DNA of 64,000 nucleotides, from positions 1-64,000 of the forward strand of contig DASVTU010000019.1 in assembly GCA_036387415.1 (NCBI GenBank). Direction: 5' to 3'. A model generated the notes under the pieces. That model was not told the DNA's origin, made no database searches, and was given only the letters and a program-made list of their open reading frames with translations. This document shows, in pieces, positions 25,194 through 33,718 of the stretch (its first letter is position 1; every line of letters begins with the position of its first letter). The position numbers and the translations under genes are program-made. This stretch comes from DASVTU01 sp036387415 (GTDB lineage Bacteria > Acidobacteriota > Blastocatellia > Pyrinomonadales > Pyrinomonadaceae).

Positions 25194-25730
25194 ATGTTTT
25201 GTCCGCAATGTAGTCAACAACAGCTTTCGGAAAATGTACGCTTCTGTTCTCGGTGTGGTTTCTCGCTGCGAATCGTCGCGGAGTTAATAGAAAATGACGG
25301 CTCTCTTGTAGAACGTCCGACGAGGGAAGCGGAGTCGCACCTATCGCCGCGGCAGAAAGGGGTGCGGCTGGGCGCGTTGATGATGTTAACGAGTTTGCTT
25401 ATCGCTCTGGTTCAAGCACTCATGCCTACGCTTGTGGACAAACTCGTTGTGCTTGCTGCTCCGGTAGTCATCTGTTTCTTCGTTGGGTTTGTGCGATTGT
25501 TCTACGCGGTCTTTTTTGAAGACGGGACGAAGAGGCCGCAACGGATTGCTGATTCATCTGGCAAAGCGCGTGAGTTGCGTGAGTCCGCTGATGCGTCGTT
25601 GTCCGCGGGCGAGAGTATTCCCGTTCATAATCGGCGGCGTGTAAATATGGCAGAGATGACCCGACCGCTGAGCATTACGGAAGGAACCACCGAATTGCTG
25701 GAAAATAATTCCGGGGGATTGAGTGGGTAA
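25194..25730 (+). CDS. Zinc-ribbon membrane protein
   Basis: The start at 25194 has GAGG six bases upstream; the longer frame to 25146 has no better site. 178 residues. A zinc ribbon (CPQC at 3-6, CSRCG at 19-23) precedes two hydrophobic helices at about residues 60-80 and 85-105, then a polar tail. The plan parallels the cassette protein at 21894-22358, though the sequences differ. The role is unknown. Confidence 0.83.
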   Translation: MFCPQCSQQQLSENVRFCSRCGFSLRIVAELIENDGSLVERPTREAESHLSPRQKGVRLGALMMLTSLLIALVQALMPTLVDKLVVLAAPVVICFFVGFVRLFYAVFFEDGTKRPQRIADSSGKARELRESADASLSAGESIPVHNRRRVNMAEMTRPLSITEGTTELLENNSGGLSG

Positions 25731-25861
25731 GATGAGGCGAAGGCGTTAAGCGTCGGTTAAGTGAAGCGCACGGAGAGCGAATATGCTTTTTGCTTCAATA
25801 ATCTATATGAATTATATGATGTACGACGGTATATGTTTACGTCGAGCGTAACAGGAATAAC

Positions 25862-25976
25862 TATTGAGGGAAGTCGCTCAAGCCAACAACTCAATAGCAT
25901 ACTTTTCATGGTTGTCTGACATCCTCATGTCGGAGGATGCTCGCCCGCTCGCGGCGGCTTATCTCCAGCGTTGGGC
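25862..25976 (+). repeat. attC site 31, left core lost
   Basis: The right end GCGGCTTATCTCCAGCG with right core GTTGGGC and the left arm AAGTCGCTCAAGCC are recognisable. The seven-base left core is replaced by unrelated sequence (TTGAGGG). Confidence 0.65.
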
Positions 25977-26005
25977 TGCTTCGCGGCTGTAACGAGGTGA
26001 AATCA

Positions 26006-26524
26006 ATGCAAGTTGAAGGTCTACAGATACGCCGCGCCGCGCCGGATGACTGTTCGGCTATCTACGAAATGTTTAGCAGCCCCAAGGTATTCGCGGGCAC
26101 GCTCCAATTGCCATATCCGTCCCGTGAACAGTGGCGGCAGCGGCTTGCGGAGCCTGGTGATGGCACATACAACCTAGTAGCAGTCGTCGGCGACCGTGTG
26201 GTGGGAATGCTCAGTGTACATACCTTCCCGAATAGACCCCGAAGGCGGCACGTCGGAGCAATCGGGATAAGCGTTCATGATGAATGGCAAGGCAAGGGTA
26301 TTGGAACAGCCCTGATGTGCGCGGGCATAGACTTAGCGGATAACTGGCTCAACCTTATGCGACTGGAGCTTGAGGTCTATACAGATAACGAGTCAGCGAT
26401 AGGTCTGTATGAGCGGCATGGGTTTGAGCAAGAGGGGAGGCTACGACAACATGCATTCCGCGATGGGCATTATGTTGATTCGTACATAATGGCTCGTCTG
26501 CGTTCCTCTAGTAACGCGACTTGA
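26006..26524 (+). CDS. GNAT N-acetyltransferase (YhhY/AaaT-like)
   Basis: The start at 26006 has GAGG upstream (172 residues). IRRAAPDDCSAIYEMFSSPKV followed by FAGTLQLPYPSREQWRQRL closely follows the YhhY/AaaT pattern, whose E. coli member acetylates aromatic and some other amino acids. The acetyl-CoA loop is VHDEWQGKGIGTALM, and DNESAIGLYERHGF is the C-terminal signature. Amino acid N-acetylation is a fair guess. The fifth and last GNAT of the array. Confidence 0.88.
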   Translation: MQVEGLQIRRAAPDDCSAIYEMFSSPKVFAGTLQLPYPSREQWRQRLAEPGDGTYNLVAVVGDRVVGMLSVHTFPNRPRRRHVGAIGISVHDEWQGKGIGTALMCAGIDLADNWLNLMRLELEVYTDNESAIGLYERHGFEQEGRLRQHAFRDGHYVDSYIMARLRSSSNAT

Positions 26525-26673
26525 TGCTTGCTCCTACTTTTGCCCCTAGCCGCCGCTCGCTCAATTAACTCCATCGTCCCTCCCCAGTATAAGCTGCACA
26601 TCCAAGTGTCGTTGCGTGACAGGAAGAGGACTGTGATGAGCAGTTCATGTATGCAGCGTGGTGATGTGCTGCC

Positions 26674-26782
26674 ATTCAACTCTTAAATTAACCCGACGCC
26701 TTGATAGCAAATCTTTGACGGTCATCTTGTGCGGTCTGTTAGAATGCTGCTCGCTCGCGCCGGGTTAATTTGGGCGTTCCGC
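26674..26782 (+). repeat. attC site 32, degenerate
   Basis: Left core ATTCAAC with a changed arm (TCTTAAATTAACCCG); right arm CGGGTTAATTTGGGC and right core GTTCCGC. Confidence 0.7.
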
Positions 26783-26868
26783 GCTTTCTTGAAAAGAAAC
26801 ACCTACTGATGAGAAGATTTCGCTTTGATAATTTGGAGCTTCGATAGTTCAGTCTACAAATAAAATTC

Positions 26869-27792
26869 ATGGACATTTCGCGCACAGTCAAACGGTTTCT
26901 CAGGCACATCCGCTACCAATCCCGTCGGGGGACACTGCCGCTCAGGCGCAGCGGCTTCTCATGTTTTAGTGAAGAAGAAGTGCTTGAAAGGTACATTGCC
27001 GAACTTCTCCCGGCAGATCACTGTCGGACTGCGGTTGATATTGGCGCGGGAGATGGGAGAACCGGCTCGAATACTCTTGCTCTATTCAAAAGAGGGTGGA
27101 AGGGTGTGGGGCTGGAACGCGATAGCCGTAAGATATATAAGCTTGCAAAGATTTATCAGCACTTGCCCGACGTATCCCTGTGCCGTATTAGCGTGACTCC
27201 GTATAATGTCCTCCCGCTGCTAGAAGCGTATGCGATTGAGAGAAGCTTTAGCGTACTGAATGTCGATATCGACAGCTACGACTACTGGGTTTTGGATGCC
27301 ATCCTCACCCGTTATCGACCCAGCATAGTCATTACTGAGATTAACGAGAAAATACCACCGCCCATCAAGTTTAGGGTGAAGTATGATCCAAACTTTCAGT
27401 TACGAGAGCATTTTTACGGCTACAGCATCGCATGTTTAGAAGAACTGTGCGCGCATCGTGGTTACGCTCTTATTGACCTCGAATACAACAATGCGTTCCT
27501 TGCGCCGACAGAGTTGGCCGGGGCGCGTGCTCTGACTACGGAGGCGGCGTATCGTCAGGGATATCTAGAGCGCGCGGACAGGCGAGAGAAGTTTCAACGA
27601 AACGAAAATATGGAGATATTGCACTCCGTCTGCCCAGAAGAGGGGATGCGATTTATCCGGCAATTCTTCTCACAATTAGCGGGCAAGTACGAATTAAGTA
27701 TCGCCGCAGCGCCAAAAGACGTGCAGACGCAAAAAAATAGCTCACCCACGCATGTCGCCGACCCGGTGTCGATAGGAAGGAATCAACATTAA
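26869..27792 (+). CDS. FkbM-like SAM-dependent methyltransferase
   Basis: 307 residues. A basic N-terminal stretch is followed by motif I (TAVDIGAGDGRTGSNTLAL) and a downstream VLNVDIDSYDYWVLDAIL segment. The latter resembles the FkbM-type pattern in which an acidic D-x-D-x-x-D follows the SAM domain. Such enzymes often methylate sugars or polysaccharides. No attC separates it from the next two genes, so this stretch is either a multi-gene cassette or has lost its sites. Confidence 0.8.
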   Translation: MDISRTVKRFLRHIRYQSRRGTLPLRRSGFSCFSEEEVLERYIAELLPADHCRTAVDIGAGDGRTGSNTLALFKRGWKGVGLERDSRKIYKLAKIYQHLPDVSLCRISVTPYNVLPLLEAYAIERSFSVLNVDIDSYDYWVLDAILTRYRPSIVITEINEKIPPPIKFRVKYDPNFQLREHFYGYSIACLEELCAHRGYALIDLEYNNAFLAPTELAGARALTTEAAYRQGYLERADRREKFQRNENMEILHSVCPEEGMRFIRQFFSQLAGKYELSIAAAPKDVQTQKNSSPTHVADPVSIGRNQH

Positions 27793-28003
27793 GCGAGACA
27801 CACAGTACACGTGAGATGTCACGAATACCGGAACCGTGCAGCATCATCGCACAATCAACTCACGCACCAAAGGCACGTGCAGCGCATCTTTTCTGAAGCA
27901 CGACCAACGAATGCAGATGTGCCAAGCGAAACCGTTGACGCTTCAGCCAGTTTGATATAAAACCATCCCGCCTGACCACTTGCTCGTAAAAGGAGAGAGT
28001 TGA

Positions 28004-29065
28004 ATGTCTATCAATGAAGAAAAATTGAATCAATTGTTGGGAAAGTTCGTCGCTGACTTCGGGGCAGCATTTCACGCGGGGTTGGTTGTTATAGGCGAAA
28101 GTCTCGGTCTTTACAAGGCACTGGCTCAGGCAGAGCAACCTCTCACTTCTGCCGAATTAGCCGAGCGAACCAACACCACTGAGCGTTATGTGCGCGAGTG
28201 GCTCTGCTCGCAGGCGGCGGGAGGTTATGTTGAATATGATGCTAAGACACAGCGTTACTTTCTTACTGCAGAGCAAGCTTTCGCTTTAGCTGATGAACAA
28301 AGTTCGGCATATTTACCAGGAGCTTTTTTGCTGGCCGTCTCTGCGCTGAAGGCCGTGCCGAAGATTACTGAAGCATTTCGTACGGGAGAGGGTTTCGGTT
28401 GGCACCAACATGACCACGGATTGTTTCGTGGAACTGAAATGTTTTTCCGTCCCGGTTATGCCGCCAATCTGGTCAGTTCATGGATTCCGGCTTTTGATGG
28501 AGTTGAGGCAAAACTCAAGGCGGGAGCGAAAGTAGCAGATGTTGGATGCGGGCTTGGTGCTTCGACAATTCTGATGGCGCAAGCCTTTCCCAATTCTACT
28601 TTCGTTGGTTTCGATTATCATGATAAGTCCATCGAAATGGCGCGGCATAAGGCGGTTGAGGCTGGGGTGGCCGAGCGAGTGGAGTTCGCGGTTGCTAAAG
28701 CTAAAGATTATCCGGGAGAAAATTACGACTTCGTTACGTTCTTCGATTGTTTGCACGACATGGGAGACCCTGTCGGTGCAGCCACTCATGTCAAAGACTC
28801 ACTAGCTCCTGACGGCACATGGATGATTGTCGAGCCGTTCGCCGGAGATAAAGTGGAAGACAATCTGAATCCAGTCGGACGCATCTATTATTCCGCTTCG
28901 ACGCTGCTCTGTACTCCGGCTTCTCTATCACAGGAAGTAGGGCTGGCGCTCGGAGCGCAAGCAGGTGAAGCCCGAATGCGCGAGGTTGTGACGGCTGGCG
29001 GCTTCACACACTTTCGGCGCGCTACTGAAACGCCTTTCAATCTTATTTTCGAGGCGAAGCCTTGA
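28004..29065 (+). CDS. SAM-dependent methyltransferase with N-terminal winged helix
   Basis: AAGGAGAG eight bases upstream supports the start (353 residues). Residues 1-90 form a winged-helix dimerisation domain (ALAQAEQPLTSAELAERTNTTERYVREWL) as in Rv2258c-like proteins. The Rossmann domain follows with motif I VADVGCGLGASTILMA near residue 180 and VGFDYHDKSIEMA. A late DCLHDMGDP carries the catalytic-type His-Asp. The substrate is unknown, probably an aromatic or polyketide-like small molecule. Confidence 0.88.
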   Translation: MSINEEKLNQLLGKFVADFGAAFHAGLVVIGESLGLYKALAQAEQPLTSAELAERTNTTERYVREWLCSQAAGGYVEYDAKTQRYFLTAEQAFALADEQSSAYLPGAFLLAVSALKAVPKITEAFRTGEGFGWHQHDHGLFRGTEMFFRPGYAANLVSSWIPAFDGVEAKLKAGAKVADVGCGLGASTILMAQAFPNSTFVGFDYHDKSIEMARHKAVEAGVAERVEFAVAKAKDYPGENYDFVTFFDCLHDMGDPVGAATHVKDSLAPDGTWMIVEPFAGDKVEDNLNPVGRIYYSASTLLCTPASLSQEVGLALGAQAGEARMREVVTAGGFTHFRRATETPFNLIFEAKP

Positions 29066-29150
29066 AGATTGGTGGCAACAATATTGATTTCCCATCGGCA
29101 ATGGTTTAAAAGCTTTTCTGCTTTACGATCTTCACCGAGGGAGTTTCTTC

Positions 29151-29645
29151 ATGAAGGAAGAGGCGCGATTAGCACGTAACAAACAAAGGCTGACGGAATG
29201 CTTCGGAGTCTTTGCTAAAGCATTGAAAGCTGTAATTACTGATCTGGAGAAAGCAGGCTTCCGCCCGCGCATTCAGGATGCATGGCGATCACCTGAGGAT
29301 CAATTGAAGGCATTCAATAGTGGAAATAGTAAGTTGAAATTCGGCTTCCATAACGTTACTGGCAGCAACGGAGAGCAGGAGTCGTTAGCGGTTGATCTGT
29401 TAGACGATAATTCACCAACCAACCCCTCAACTCGGTATCTCCTGAACCTTGCTGCTGCCGCTGAAGCTCATGGATTATCTACAGGAATACGTTGGGGATT
29501 GCCTAAAAAACTTCGTCAAGGGATAGACCTTGCGATTAAAAACAAAGACTTCACATCTCCCGTAAAAGTTGGATGGGATCCCGCACACGTTGAAGTCACA
29601 GGGCTGACACCCACTGAAGCTAAAAGTGGTAAGCGCCCGAAATAA
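29151..29645 (+). CDS. M15-like peptidoglycan peptidase
   Basis: 164 residues without signal peptide. The core follows the M15/VanY-type zinc peptidase pattern: QDAWRSPEDQLKAF, then FGFHNVTGSNGEQESLAVDL (His and Asp ligands) and GWDPAHVEV (final His and Glu). The absence of an export signal suggests an endolysin-like or cytoplasmic cell-wall recycling role. It is the last intact gene before the final attC. Confidence 0.83.
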   Translation: MKEEARLARNKQRLTECFGVFAKALKAVITDLEKAGFRPRIQDAWRSPEDQLKAFNSGNSKLKFGFHNVTGSNGEQESLAVDLLDDNSPTNPSTRYLLNLAAAAEAHGLSTGIRWGLPKKLRQGIDLAIKNKDFTSPVKVGWDPAHVEVTGLTPTEAKSGKRPK

Positions 29646-29690
29646 GGTAGTAACATCTCTCTTAAAGATAGTTGCCCATCGAACGGTGCC

Positions 29691-29792
29691 GCTCAATACC
29701 TCATTTAACACGTCCCGCGATAGCATGCCTCTCAACATTGTCTTCTAATGTTCAAGGCGTCATGCGCGGGGCGGTTGATTTGGGCGTCAGAC
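29691..29792 (+). repeat. attC site 33, degenerate, last in the array
   Basis: Left core GCTCAAT; right core GTCAGAC has lost the invariant GTT. The arms (TCATTTAACACG and GGCGGTTGATTTGGGCG) are still recognisable. No attC is seen downstream. Confidence 0.65.
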
Positions 29793-29799
29793 GCTTTAC

Positions 29800-30012
29800 A
29801 GGTTCGCAGATTTGAGGATTCACAACAGCGGCAAAGTTAAAGACTGGTCGTCGGACTTGGGCTACTATATTCGCTAGAAGATAGTCGAGGCATACCACAA
29901 GCAGGCGCCGGATAAGAAGCAAGCGTTTAAGTACATTCTTGAGATTAAAGATTTTGACCAGTTCCTAAAATCGAGCCAGTATAAAGAGAAGTTCAACGAC
30001 GGGCGCAAGTGA
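29800..30012 (+). pseudogene. Broken gene with in-frame TAG
   Basis: One frame reads a protein-like sequence (FADLRIHNSGKVKDWSSDLG), meets TAG after GYYIR near 29877, and continues as KIVEAYHKQAPDKKQAFKY and ILEIKDFDQFLKSSQYKEKF to a TGA at 30010. The codon pattern is consistent on both sides of the TAG. No start codon is evident. The product is not recognised. It sits directly after the last attC and may be the eroded remains of an old cassette gene. Confidence 0.5.
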
Positions 30013-30172
30013 AGCTTACTGCGACGCTCTCTGATGTTGTTACATAAATCAGAGTGAGTGCTGCGAGTTACTTAACTTCGACTCGAACTGCATAGTTATC
30101 CGGCATCCCTGCTTGCATCATTCGATTCAACACGCTATATCAAGAGCCATCGACAAGCCGAAACAGTCTCAT

Positions 30173-33046
30173 ATGAAGCTTCACGAAAAAGATGCGCTGA
30201 TTACAATTGCCCGCAATGCAGACAAACCGGTGGCCTTTCTCGTCGGAGCACCCCTGTCAGAAGATTCTGGAGGTGGTGTACCCGGCGTCTCATCAATGCT
30301 TGCGCTTATCCGCGCTGAGGTTAACGCAACAGACTCGTTGCAGTTGCCAAGATATGATGCTGCGCTGGCTGGCAAGGCCGATGGCGATGCCTATCAGTTT
30401 GCTCTCGATTGGCTTCAGGGTAATTTCGGTCAATCTGCCGTGAACCGTGTTGTGAAAACAGCGGTTTTTAAAGCTCGCAAAGCAACATCTCCCACCAGTT
30501 TCGAGGGCGATGGTGCTGCGAATGATTGGCACATCCCATCGGGCGCACGCCAACTTGCTGCGCTCGTTTGCGCTCAGCGTGAGCGATTTCCGGGGCCAAT
30601 ACTCACGACCAATTTTGATCCTCTGCTGTCTCTAGCCATCGAAGAAAATGGTGGACGCACACGCTTGCAGGTGATTCAATCAGACGGCGGTCTCGCCCAT
30701 AACGTAAAGACCGTCGGTGTGATTGACATCGTGCATCTGCATGGCTACTGGCGTGATTCCGACACGCTCCACACGCCTACCCAACTGACACTCCCACGTC
30801 CCCAACTCAAAGCATCGCTTCAACAGATTCTCAAGCAGCGCACCTTGATTGTCGCCGCATACGGAGGGTGGGACGATGTTTTCGCGCGTGCGCTCGCCGA
30901 GGTGGTTGTGGACGATGCCTCGCAGGTCAACGTCCTCTGGTGTTTTCGTGATACAGAAGCCTGGGAGGTCGAACGAAAATACCAACCGCTCCTTGATAGA
31001 GTCGCACCTGCCATAACCAGAGGGCGTTTCCTCGCTTACGGCGGTATTGACTGTCATTCGATTTTTGGCGAAATCGGTGGATTCTCATCAACGACGACAG
31101 CAACAGCAGCACCAGCACCAACACTGGTTTCTGCATCTCCACTTGCTGGCTGGGAATGGATTGATTCTGCTTATCTCAACAATCTTCCGTCCTTGCGTCC
31201 AGAGGAGGTTATTCGGTACTTCGATGGAGCAGTTCCAACTTGGCGCCACGCAATCTCTACGGACATCCCACGCCGCAAGGTCGTATCCGAGGTGGCGCAA
31301 CGTCTGGAAACGCTCCGACTCGCCAAAGACGATTGCTCCATACAACTAATTCGCGCTGCCGGAGGTGAAGGGAAGACTACGCTGCTCTTGCATATTGCCA
31401 GCGATGCGGCTCGCACAGGAAACTGGAACGTTTTGTGGCGGTCATCGTCTCACGTCGGCCTACCACCAGAGCATGTCGTGAATTTGGATGTCAACAAACA
31501 ATGGCTTATCGTCGCGGATGACGCGGAAAATCTGATTGATGACCTCAGCACATGCGCCGAGAGCCTTCACCAACTTGGACGCTCGAATGTCCACTTTCTT
31601 CTCGCTACACGCGATGCCGACTGGTGGGCGAAGTTTGGCGACAGACCACCCTGGGAAACATGGCTCAAGGCATGGGTCAAGCCGAATCGGGCAATCGTGC
31701 TTCGTGGCCTCGTTCGCGACGACGCTCAATCCATCATCGATGCATGGACAAAGTACGGTGCCAATGGGCTAAGAGAACTCGCCAATCTCTCCGGGACATC
31801 TGAGCGAGTGAATGCACTCTTCGATGAAGTTCAGGACGCGGTTAAAGAAGAAGAAACCCAAATGAGGAGGCGAAAACCTGTCGATGGCTCCTTCTTCGGT
31901 GGGCTGCTGACCGTGCGTTTTGGTCAGGATGGTTTACAAGCTCATGTCCGGTCATTTCTCACACGCCTGAAACAGGAGAAAATAGAGGACAGCAAGTATA
32001 GTCTCTTCGACGCGCTCGTCTACGTCGCCGCATGTCATGCCGTTGACATCCCCGGCCTCAATGAAAACGTGTTGGCTGATTTGGTTTCCGTGCCTCGCGA
32101 ATGGGTTCAAAGCCGCGTCGTAGGCCCGCTTGGCGAAGAAGCGACCGCCGCGAGCACGGCAAGTTATGTGTTCACGCGCCATCGCAAAGTAGCAGCAGCA
32201 ATCATCATCGAGGTGGAAACGAGCTTAGGAAAGAATCTTGCCGAGATTTGGAGTGTCCTTGTCAAGACAACGGTCAAGACAGGTCAAGACATATATTTCG
32301 GCGACAGAAGTTTTCCGATGACGGTGCATGCAGGCCCTCGGCTACAGGAATCGCTGCCGAAGCAATTTTCCGAAGAGCGTCGGATAGAGATAGCGATTGC
32401 GGCAGCAATGGCTTCGGTCAACGCTGATAAAAACAGACTCTCGTTTATAGATAGCCTCAGTAAGACATACAGGAACGCCGGCAATTTTGCAGATGCCATC
32501 CAGGTGTTTCGCGACAATTGGCCGAAAGCTCCATCCAAGGTAGATTTCGCTCAGGTCATCCGAGCCTTTGTGTATGAGTGGGGAGTGTCGGAAGGCAAGG
32601 TCGGAGACGAACCTTCGCACCGTGCCGCCGGAGCGTGGCTTCAAGGTCTGTCGCTCTCTGACCGACTGAAATCCGCCCCGATTACGCCCAACGATGTAAA
32701 GCTCATTTGCGCCGGTCTTTGTGTCGCCTTCGGCAAACTCACCCAACCTCGTCCAGACTGCCCCTTCGCGCGCGGCAGACGCGCCGCCGCCTATCTCGGA
32801 CGCCTTATTACAACGACAGACCCGAAAGCATTAGGCTACTTCGACAGGGCTGACCGCGAAGCAAACAAGATTGGCACACCCCATCCACAGAACCTTGAAG
32901 AAGCTATCGCTTGGATAACGAGCGCCGTCGCCCATGCCGGGCACAAAGTCCAAGACCCTTTCCTCTTAGCCACAGCGAATCCAGCTAATATATCCTTTAA
33001 TAAACTAAAGAGTGTTCTATCCAAAAAGAAGAAATCAAGAAGGTAG
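30173..33046 (+). CDS. SIR2-STAND NTPase, probable anti-phage defence protein
   Basis: 957 residues from the ATG at 30173; a TTG at 30113 is possible. Residues about 18-300 form a SIR2-like NADase domain: FLVGAPLS (22-29), TTNFD (145-149), HLHG with the catalytic His (188-191) and AAYGGWDD (228-235). After a Thr/Ala/Pro linker (305-318) comes a STAND-type ATPase with Walker A GGEGKTT (397-403), Walker B LIVADD (445-450) and ATRDADW (478-484). A long helical C-terminal half follows, likely the sensor. SIR2-STAND proteins (Avs5-like) deplete NAD on phage infection. No partner gene is adjacent. Confidence 0.85.
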   Translation: MKLHEKDALITIARNADKPVAFLVGAPLSEDSGGGVPGVSSMLALIRAEVNATDSLQLPRYDAALAGKADGDAYQFALDWLQGNFGQSAVNRVVKTAVFKARKATSPTSFEGDGAANDWHIPSGARQLAALVCAQRERFPGPILTTNFDPLLSLAIEENGGRTRLQVIQSDGGLAHNVKTVGVIDIVHLHGYWRDSDTLHTPTQLTLPRPQLKASLQQILKQRTLIVAAYGGWDDVFARALAEVVVDDASQVNVLWCFRDTEAWEVERKYQPLLDRVAPAITRGRFLAYGGIDCHSIFGEIGGFSSTTTATAAPAPTLVSASPLAGWEWIDSAYLNNLPSLRPEEVIRYFDGAVPTWRHAISTDIPRRKVVSEVAQRLETLRLAKDDCSIQLIRAAGGEGKTTLLLHIASDAARTGNWNVLWRSSSHVGLPPEHVVNLDVNKQWLIVADDAENLIDDLSTCAESLHQLGRSNVHFLLATRDADWWAKFGDRPPWETWLKAWVKPNRAIVLRGLVRDDAQSIIDAWTKYGANGLRELANLSGTSERVNALFDEVQDAVKEEETQMRRRKPVDGSFFGGLLTVRFGQDGLQAHVRSFLTRLKQEKIEDSKYSLFDALVYVAACHAVDIPGLNENVLADLVSVPREWVQSRVVGPLGEEATAASTASYVFTRHRKVAAAIIIEVETSLGKNLAEIWSVLVKTTVKTGQDIYFGDRSFPMTVHAGPRLQESLPKQFSEERRIEIAIAAAMASVNADKNRLSFIDSLSKTYRNAGNFADAIQVFRDNWPKAPSKVDFAQVIRAFVYEWGVSEGKVGDEPSHRAAGAWLQGLSLSDRLKSAPITPNDVKLICAGLCVAFGKLTQPRPDCPFARGRRAAAYLGRLITTTDPKALGYFDRADREANKIGTPHPQNLEEAIAWITSAVAHAGHKVQDPFLLATANPANISFNKLKSVLSKKKKSRR

Positions 33047-33152
33047 TACCTAAAGAAACCGGACTAACTTTTCGCTGCTTGTGCAACCATATTGTGCGGC
33101 AAAAGCCGCGTCATTAGCGTGCGCGAATCGCTACTTATGAGAGCGATGCGAG

Positions 33153-33608
33153 TTATTCGGCTTGTGGCGGTTGCCAATCAACCACCGGATTTCTCCTGTC
33201 GGTGCAGACCCAGATGTGCGCGCGCATGTGTGGACGTAGACGCCCGTTGCGAACTTCAATCAACTTCCAATTGCCGGACTTGAATGGTTCGGCTCTCAAC
33301 AAAAACCACTGCATGGGGCTACGCGCCCGCCGATGTTCGAGTGTGACTGATTCGGTCGTGTCGGCGTCCGTCCTGATACGGATAAAAGTGCGCGATGCGC
33401 TGCGACGATACGCGATGATTCTTCCTTCGTAGACCGTCAGATTATCGAGTGGGCATGTGACCGCCGCGGGCGGAGCGAGCCGACGCCCGCCCTGACCACG
33501 CGACGAGTCTTGCTCGTTGGACGCGCGGCGTTGAGCCGACGCGCCGATGGCGAGAAGGATGATGAAGAGAAAGGCGCAGAAGATGTTCATCGGATTATAA
33601 GTTTTCAT
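33153..33608 (-). CDS. Secreted hypothetical protein
   Basis: 151 residues; starts at 33608 or 33590 are both possible. The signal peptide is FCAFLFIILLAIGASAQR. The mature protein is basic and rich in Arg, with two cysteines and a beta-rich centre (VYEGRIIAYRRSASRTFIRI). The gene is GC-rich like the chromosome to its right, so it probably marks the chromosomal side of the array boundary. It diverges from the exonuclease gene. Confidence 0.72.
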   Translation of the reverse strand: MKTYNPMNIFCAFLFIILLAIGASAQRRASNEQDSSRGQGGRRLAPPAAVTCPLDNLTVYEGRIIAYRRSASRTFIRIRTDADTTESVTLEHRRARSPMQWFLLRAEPFKSGNWKLIEVRNGRLRPHMRAHIWVCTDRRNPVVDWQPPQAE

Positions 33609-33718
33609 CGGTCGTGATGCTCCATGTGCGAAATCAAGAATCGTGCACGCGCTTTACTCAACGCTGCCGACGCCTTATCCTACAGCATATTCTCAATGTA
33701 TGGATAAGTTGTTTGGCC

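Larger units (their letters stand above)
115..29792 (+). mobile_element. Integron cassette array (about 33 attC sites, no integrase in window)
   Basis: Repeated 85-110 bp imperfect palindromes with an RYYYAAC-type left core and a GTTRRRY-type right core separate mostly single, unrelated plus-strand genes. The right core that opens a cassette usually equals the reverse complement of the left core of that cassette's own attC, as integron recombination predicts. Site quality falls from left to right. No tyrosine recombinase is seen, so the integrase would have to lie left of position 1, or the array is an integrase-less cluster. Confidence 0.93.

Noticed and set aside
27793..28003. Possible eroded attC between the two methyltransferase genes
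   Set aside because: A weak CAATCAACTCACGCA-like stretch is present, but no paired right arm or core could be identified.
115..29792. Repeats as REP elements, MITEs or a CRISPR array
   Set aside because: Spacing is gene-sized and irregular, cores follow RYYYAAC/GTTRRRY, and core pairing follows cassettes. No terminal target duplications and no short regular spacers are seen.
33096..33109. Small GCGGC-AAAA-GCCGC hairpin after the SIR2-STAND gene
   Set aside because: Only a five-base stem without a T-run; too weak to call a terminator.
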